From the NCBI GenBank assembly GCA_905212085.1, contig CAJMDF010000038.1, forward strand, positions 1 to 18,493: 18,493 nucleotides of DNA, given 5' to 3'. Under the pieces are notes generated by a model. The model was not told the origin of the DNA, ran no database searches, and was given only the letters and a program-made list of their open reading frames with translations. Numbering within the stretch: the first letter of the stretch is position 1; every line of letters begins with the position of its first letter. This DNA is from an uncultured Clostridium sp. (GTDB taxonomy: Bacteria; Cyanobacteriota; Vampirovibrionia; Gastranaerophilales; Gastranaerophilaceae). A program made the position numbers and the translations under genes. Below, piece after piece: positions 14,692 through 18,493 of the stretch.

Positions 14692-15654
14692 ATGATTTTA
14701 ATGCCAGTTTATAGTTTTGCAACCAATAAAAATTGTTGTTATTACAGTCCTTCCAAAATTTTTAATTATAAAGAAAAATATTCTCAAGATGTTTTTTGTA
14801 GAAATAATATTTCTTTTGGAGGAACTGTTTTACATCGCAATTATGATGAATGGTTTAGGGCATATTTAAAGTATTCTGATGAAAAAAGATCAATTGCGCA
14901 CCATATTAATGAAATAGTATCAAAGCAGGATTTTTTTGATTATTTGAGTAAAAAAAATAATATAAAAATGTTAGATATTGGTTGTGGAAATGGTATTTTA
15001 ACAAAGTATGTAACAGGTAGTTTGAAAGACTTATTCACGAAAACCCAATTAAGAATAGATGCATTTGATATTAATGATAGTTTATTGAATGATTTTAGGA
15101 AAAGATTCGAGCAATCAGATAAAAATATGATTGTAAATTCTAAAAATTTAGATTTCTTTAATTCAAATATAGAAAATAATAATTATGATTTGATATTAGC
15201 ATCTCATGTTATGTATTATGCTGAAAATATTAGAAATGCAGTATTAAAAATACACAGTAATTTGTCTAAAAAAGGTAAAGCAATAATTGTGCATCATAGC
15301 GGTCAAGATTGCTTGTTGTCAGAATTAAGAGCAAAATATAATCCGCATTCAATTGCAAATTTAAATCAGAGCAAGGAACAAATAGTCAAAGATGATGTTA
15401 TAAAAATGGCATTGGATGAACAAAAAATTTCATATCAAATGTTAAAACAGTATTTTAATTTAAAAATTCCTAGCTCTACAACAAACAGAGATTTTAAAAA
15501 TTTAGTAAGTTTTTTAATAGATACTCCGTATGAAAACCTTATAAAAGACGGTAATTTTGCAAATTTATTAAAAGATATAAAAAATAATACTGATGATCAG
15601 AGAAAATTTCATTTATTTAATAATATGTATGTAATAAGTAGGAGATTTATATAA
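14692..15654 (+). CDS. Class I SAM-dependent methyltransferase with N-terminal leader
   Basis: A 320-residue cytosolic enzyme. The SAM-binding core is clear: motif I MLDIGCGNGILTKYV (93-107), an acidic end of strand 2 in IDAFDIND (122-129), and motif IV YDLILASHVMYYAENI (165-180), followed by LSKKGKAIIVHHS (191-203). The first 48 residues precede the fold and include NISFGGTVL (39-47), the shared F-x-G element; unlike its neighbours it lacks the MK-IV-xx-VQ opening. Start choice is uncertain between 14692 and the next ATG at 14701; neither has a good Shine-Dalgarno. The C-terminal half (from about 215) is helical and may form a substrate lid. The substrate is unknown; a small molecule is as likely as a protein. 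One base separates its stop from the HAD gene, so the two are coupled. Confidence 0.83.
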   Translation: MILMPVYSFATNKNCCYYSPSKIFNYKEKYSQDVFCRNNISFGGTVLHRNYDEWFRAYLKYSDEKRSIAHHINEIVSKQDFFDYLSKKNNIKMLDIGCGNGILTKYVTGSLKDLFTKTQLRIDAFDINDSLLNDFRKRFEQSDKNMIVNSKNLDFFNSNIENNNYDLILASHVMYYAENIRNAVLKIHSNLSKKGKAIIVHHSGQDCLLSELRAKYNPHSIANLNQSKEQIVKDDVIKMALDEQKISYQMLKQYFNLKIPSSTTNRDFKNLVSFLIDTPYENLIKDGNFANLLKDIKNNTDDQRKFHLFNNMYVISRRFI

Positions 15655-15655
15655 T

Positions 15656-16618
15656 ATGAAAATTAAAAAAGTAAATAATTTGTCTTATTATAATTCTTTT
15701 GGAGAGAAGTCAAAAGACAATTTTTATAAGAAAAATAATTTTCCTAGTTTTCATGGTGGATTTAATAATAAGTTAATCAAAGATAATATCAAAATTGTTT
15801 TTTCAGATATTGACGGGACAATAAGTGAACATAGTGATTTAATGACAAAAAAAACTATAGATACCGTAAATGCTCTTCATAATCGAGGAATTCCTGTTGT
15901 ATTAACAACTGCTCGTTGTTATCAGGATACTTTGCCGATAAGTGATCAATTTGTAAGTAAACCTGACTATACAATTGCATTGCAAGGTGGAGAACTTGTT
16001 AATGGCATAGGAGTACCTGTATTTAGAAATATTATTTCTCCTAAAACAGGTGCCAAATTAGTTAAATGGTTTAAATCAATAAACCGTAAAGATCAAAATT
16101 CTCATTTGATTATGTATTTTAATGAACAGCCTTATTCTTTAAGTAATATACAATTTCCTTGGAAGGCTAAATCTATGATTAAACAAGTAAATTCGTTTGA
16201 TGAATTATTTAGTGAAAAAAGCAATTTGCAAAAGGCTGTTATTTATAAATCAGATGCAGCTCAAAATTCCAATTATAATCAAAATGTAATTATTGATTCT
16301 TTTAATTCTTCAAATATTCCTGATTTAAAAATTAATCCCTCAAGTAAAAGTATTTTAGAGTTCCAAAATAATTGGGTATCGAAGGATAAAGCCATTGACT
16401 TTTTACTTCGAGTATTGAAAATAAATCCTAAAAACGCAATGGTAATAGGTGATTCATATAACGATGTAGAGATGATGGATTTTATAAAGCAAAACGGAGG
16501 CTTATCTGTTGCTATGGGTAATGCAAATGATAATGTAAAAAAACATGCTAATTGTGTGACTTTATCTGTAATCCAAGATGGTTTTTCAAATATAATAGAT
16601 AAGATTTTTTCAATATAG
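15656..16618 (+). CDS. Cof-type HAD-IIB phosphatase with N-terminal leader
   Basis: A 320-residue hydrolase of the Cof/YbdK-like HAD-IIB class, which removes phosphate from sugar phosphates and related metabolites. Motif I is FSDIDGTI (Asp51 nucleophile, Asp53), motif II TTAR (84-87), motif III the Lys in VSKDKAI (241-247), and motif IV GDSYNDVEMM (265-274), followed by VAMGNANDNVKKHA typical of the family end. The C2-type cap lies at about 115-235. About 44 residues precede motif I; ordinary Cof proteins start only a few residues before it. This extension begins MKIKKVN and holds FPSFHGGF (29-36), the shared leader. The start codon follows the methyltransferase stop by one base, with AGGAG upstream, so translation is coupled. 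Confidence 0.88.
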   Translation: MKIKKVNNLSYYNSFGEKSKDNFYKKNNFPSFHGGFNNKLIKDNIKIVFSDIDGTISEHSDLMTKKTIDTVNALHNRGIPVVLTTARCYQDTLPISDQFVSKPDYTIALQGGELVNGIGVPVFRNIISPKTGAKLVKWFKSINRKDQNSHLIMYFNEQPYSLSNIQFPWKAKSMIKQVNSFDELFSEKSNLQKAVIYKSDAAQNSNYNQNVIIDSFNSSNIPDLKINPSSKSILEFQNNWVSKDKAIDFLLRVLKINPKNAMVIGDSYNDVEMMDFIKQNGGLSVAMGNANDNVKKHANCVTLSVIQDGFSNIIDKIFSI

Positions 16619-16635
16619 TTGTATTTATTATAAAT

Positions 16636-16661
16636 AAAAAAGCACCATTTGGTGCTTTTTT
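16636..16661. terminator. Bidirectional intrinsic terminator
   Basis: AAAAAAGCACC (16636-16646) pairs perfectly with GGTGCTTTTTT (16651-16661) around an ATTT loop. It ends the plus-strand GH15/methyltransferase/HAD block with a T6 run. In the opposite direction it ends the tRNA-Lys transcript, starting one base past its CCA end. Confidence 0.92.
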
Positions 16662-16662
16662 A

Positions 16663-16738
<76 letters not shown>

Positions 16739-16757
16739 TTTAATCTTTATATAATTT

Positions 16758-16785
16758 ATTATACAACTTGATTTTAAATTTGCAA
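16758..16785 (-). promoter_or_regulatory. tRNA-Lys promoter sharing its -35 with the divergent gene
   Basis: On the minus strand TTGCAA (16785-16780) and TATAAT (16763-16758) are spaced by 16 bases, with a start expected near 16751, about 13 bases before the mature tRNA. The -35 hexamer is its own reverse complement and also serves the plus-strand promoter. Confidence 0.7.
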
Positions 16786-16808
16786 TAAATTCTTTTTTGA
16801 AGTATAAT
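16780..16808 (+). promoter_or_regulatory. Promoter of the sugar nucleotidyltransferase gene, near-leaderless
   Basis: TTGCAA (16780-16785) and a perfect TATAAT (16803-16808) are 17 bases apart. The start is expected near 16815, only about three bases before the ATG at 16818, and no Shine-Dalgarno is present. The -35 is physically the same six base pairs as the tRNA-Lys -35. Confidence 0.72.
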
Positions 16809-16817
16809 TAAAGCATT

Positions 16818-17840
16818 ATGAGTGAGAATATAAAAGTGATGATTATGTCTGCAGGGGTTGGGTCTAGATTGGAACCGTTAACATTATCGATTCCGAAACC
16901 TCTTGTACCTGTTGCAAATAGACCTGTAATGGATATTTTATTTGAAAAATTATCTGGGATTGGTGTAACTGATGTTATTTGTAACACTTATTATCTGGCA
17001 GATAAGATTATTGAAAGATATTCTGACAACTCTTATGGGCTAAATTTTAATTATATAAAAGAAGATACTCTGTCAGGAACTGCAGGAGGAGTCAAAAAAT
17101 GTCAGTCATTTTTTGACAAAAACAGCTCATTTTTAGTTTTGTCAGCAGACGGTCTATCTGATGTTGATCTGCAAAGAGCGATTGAATATCATAAGAAAAC
17201 TGGTGCTATTGCAACAATTGGGATTAAAAAAATTGCAATGGAAGATGTTCCTCATTTTGGTGTTGTAGTAAGGGATTCAAACGGTTATATAACAGAATTT
17301 CAGGAGAAGCCTTCTGTAGAAGAAGCAAAGAGTAATTATATAAATACTGGAATTTATATTTTCGATTATAAAATATTTGATTATATTCCTGAAAATACTT
17401 TTTATGATTTTGCAAAAAACGTTTTTCCAAAATTAGTTGATAAGCATGAGATAAATACATTTGAAGTAAGCGAATATTGGAGTGATATTGGTACAATAAA
17501 TCAATATATCCAATCAAATGAAGATGTCTTTTTTAATAAATGTATTTTTCCGCATGATGAAATTGTAGAATTGCCAAATGGAGCAAGTTATCTCGCAGAT
17601 GTGTCATGCGATATTCCTAAAAGCGTTATTTTTAAAGGAAAATCAGTTATTGGAAAAAATACCAAAATTGGTAAAAATTCAATAATCGAAAATTCTATAA
17701 TTTGGGATAATGTAGTAATCAGTGATGATGTTCATATCGAAAACTGTGTAATTGCATCTGATTGCGTGATAAAAATGAATTTACATTCTCAAATTGTTGG
17801 AGCAAATGAATTAATTGAAGAAAAATCATTGCAAGTTTAG
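16818..17840 (+). CDS. Sugar-1-phosphate nucleotidyltransferase (NDP-sugar pyrophosphorylase)
   Basis: A 340-residue cytosolic enzyme that makes an NDP-sugar from a sugar-1-phosphate and NTP. The N-terminal Rossmann-like domain has the signature VMIMSAGVGSRLEPLTLSIP (7-26) then KPLVPVANRP, with Lys27 in the KPL motif, LSGTAGGVK (85-93), a metal-binding Asp in LSADG (Asp111), FQEKP (161-165) and the YWSDIGT motif (220-226). The C-terminus (about 265-320) shows left-handed beta-helix hexapeptides (VIGKNTKIGKNSIIENSIIW). The arrangement fits mannose-1-phosphate guanylyltransferase or a glucose-1-phosphate uridylyl/thymidylyltransferase relative; I cannot choose the substrate. A likely role is cell-envelope polysaccharide supply. 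Translation appears near-leaderless. No clear terminator follows. Confidence 0.88.
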   Translation: MSENIKVMIMSAGVGSRLEPLTLSIPKPLVPVANRPVMDILFEKLSGIGVTDVICNTYYLADKIIERYSDNSYGLNFNYIKEDTLSGTAGGVKKCQSFFDKNSSFLVLSADGLSDVDLQRAIEYHKKTGAIATIGIKKIAMEDVPHFGVVVRDSNGYITEFQEKPSVEEAKSNYINTGIYIFDYKIFDYIPENTFYDFAKNVFPKLVDKHEINTFEVSEYWSDIGTINQYIQSNEDVFFNKCIFPHDEIVELPNGASYLADVSCDIPKSVIFKGKSVIGKNTKIGKNSIIENSIIWDNVVISDDVHIENCVIASDCVIKMNLHSQIVGANELIEEKSLQV

Positions 17841-17843
17841 TAC

Positions 17844-17872
17844 TTGATTTTTTATGTTTTTAATGCTAAATT
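17844..17872 (+). promoter_or_regulatory. Promoter upstream of the tandem units and the CAT tRNA
   Basis: TTGATT (17844-17849) and TAAATT (17867-17872) are spaced by 17 bases, predicting a start near 17879. The transcript would include both tandem RNA-like units and tRNA(CAT), ending at the T-run at 18166-18171. Confidence 0.5.
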
Positions 17873-17899
17873 TAACATAGTTTGAAAATTAAATATCTT

Positions 17900-18074
17900 G
17901 GGACTGAGGCACTCTATTTAACAAATAAGTCTTATTTGAGAGAGTAAAATGAATATAATCTTGCCGTAAGTCTCATAAATCCAGAATAATTCTGAGACTT
18001 TGGTACTCTGTCGAACAAATGATTAAGTATTATTTGTGAGAGGAAAAGGTAGCGTAGCTACAGATGATAAGTCC
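17900..18074 (+). ncRNA. Two tandem tRNA-sized structured units preceding tRNA(CAT)
   Basis: Unit 1 (17900-17974) and unit 2 (17994-18074) share a core of about 50 bases reading G-GACT--GG-ACTCT, AACAAAT, AGT-TTATTTG-GAGAG. Each begins like the tRNA that follows (GGGACTG). Unit 1 has complementary ends GGGACT/AGTCTC (six pairs, one G-T); unit 2 has GACTT/AAGTC. Both contain a long hairpin with CAAAT/ATTTG inner pairing. An 18-base linker separates unit 1 from unit 2, and unit 2 from the tRNA. They lack a D-loop GG or a TTCGA T-loop, so they are not normal tRNAs. They may be decayed tRNA duplicates or a distinct structured RNA. No database family comes to mind. Confidence 0.5.
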
Positions 18075-18092
18075 GGAAAAATGAATATATCT

Positions 18093-18164
<72 letters not shown>

Positions 18165-18220
18165 GTTTTTTGTTGCTTAAAAATAATTTTAGAATATTTA
18201 TTTTTAAATATAGTTAAGAA

Positions 18221-18493
18221 CTATTTATAAAATTTTAAACATTTTGGAGTTCTTACATACAAAGGAAATGTATTTAACATATTATCATCTGGTTTTGGAT
18301 TACTAGAACTCCATACATAATCTCTTGCTTGACCGTTATAATGTCCTTTTTTACAAAAACATTTATATCAGATTTTTGCACCAGTAACCAAAGGTCTGTT
18401 CTTTTATTTCCGATGTCCGCTCTGTTTTTGCCCTGCGAAACTCCGGAAATCCAAACATTTCTGCCATATTTTTTTCGCCATAAAATCCAGGGA
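18221..18493 (-). pseudogene. 3' part of an unidentified gene, apparently frameshifted, cut by the window edge
   Basis: On the minus strand a frame is open from the window edge (18492) to a stop at 18274-18276; it contains WRKKYGRNVWISGVSQGKNR and later DLWLLVQKSDINVF. Near 18346-18352 an A6 run occurs. Adding one A would join it to a second frame ending at 18221-18223 that reads KKGHYNGQARDYVWSSSNPK and ends PLYVRTPKCLKFYK. Both halves look protein-like, so I infer one gene with a one-base deletion in the A-run, real or from sequencing. I do not recognise the family; the YVWSSSNP-to-LYVR ending vaguely resembles surface or DUF1566-type domains. The 56 bases between its stop and the tRNA are AT-rich, with small hairpins at 18194-18211 and 18210-18224. 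Confidence 0.5.

Overview
The window looks like chromosome of an AT-rich, host-associated bacterium. My best inference is a Vampirovibrionia/Melainabacteria (Gastranaerophilales-like) gut genome. Reasons: very low GC by eye; a pseudopilin with the FTLAEVLITLGIIG start and a C-terminal DVNGxKxPN motif; a YqeG phosphatase; and several cytosolic proteins sharing an odd N-terminal leader that ends in an F-x-G motif. The assignment rests on recognition, not on a search.

Layout. 1-1640: a minus-strand type IV pilin-like gene with a strong terminator, divergent from a small XRE regulator across a region with ACGT-centred sites, then a non-coding stretch of degenerate dispersed repeats. 1648-4407: a two-gene unit with a GH77 4-alpha-glucanotransferase (malQ) and a secreted TPR plus NHL-repeat protein. 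4411-5377 (minus): a lone MalG-type sugar ABC permease whose start is coupled to a 44-residue membrane microprotein. 5493-7236: a U32-family tRNA-hydroxylation/peptidase-like protein and YqeG. 7385-9848: a PHP-domain phosphoesterase and an orphan protein with a G10 tract near its start. 9845-12318 (minus): a TolC-family outer-membrane protein with a His-rich tail and a 10-TM heavy-metal exporter. 12573-16618: a GH15-like glycosidase, a SAM methyltransferase and a Cof-type HAD phosphatase, ending at a clear terminator. 16663-18164: tRNA-Lys(CTT), a sugar-1-phosphate nucleotidyltransferase, two tRNA-sized tandem RNA-like units and a CAT-anticodon tRNA. The right edge holds a partial minus-strand gene that appears frameshifted.

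How it fits together. Three genes concern alpha-glucan or sugar nucleotides (GH77, GH15-like, NDP-sugar pyrophosphorylase), with a sugar permease nearby. The TolC-family protein and the metal exporter form one operon, probably for metal efflux. Several promoters place the start codon at or within a few bases of the predicted transcription start with no Shine-Dalgarno, suggesting leaderless mRNAs. The most interesting undescribed signal is the shared N-terminal leader on five catalytically unrelated proteins between 7385 and 16618. Its consensus is M-[K/R/Q]-[I/V]-x-x-V-[Q/N], usually followed by an F-x-G motif. None of the window's ordinary housekeeping or membrane proteins carries it.
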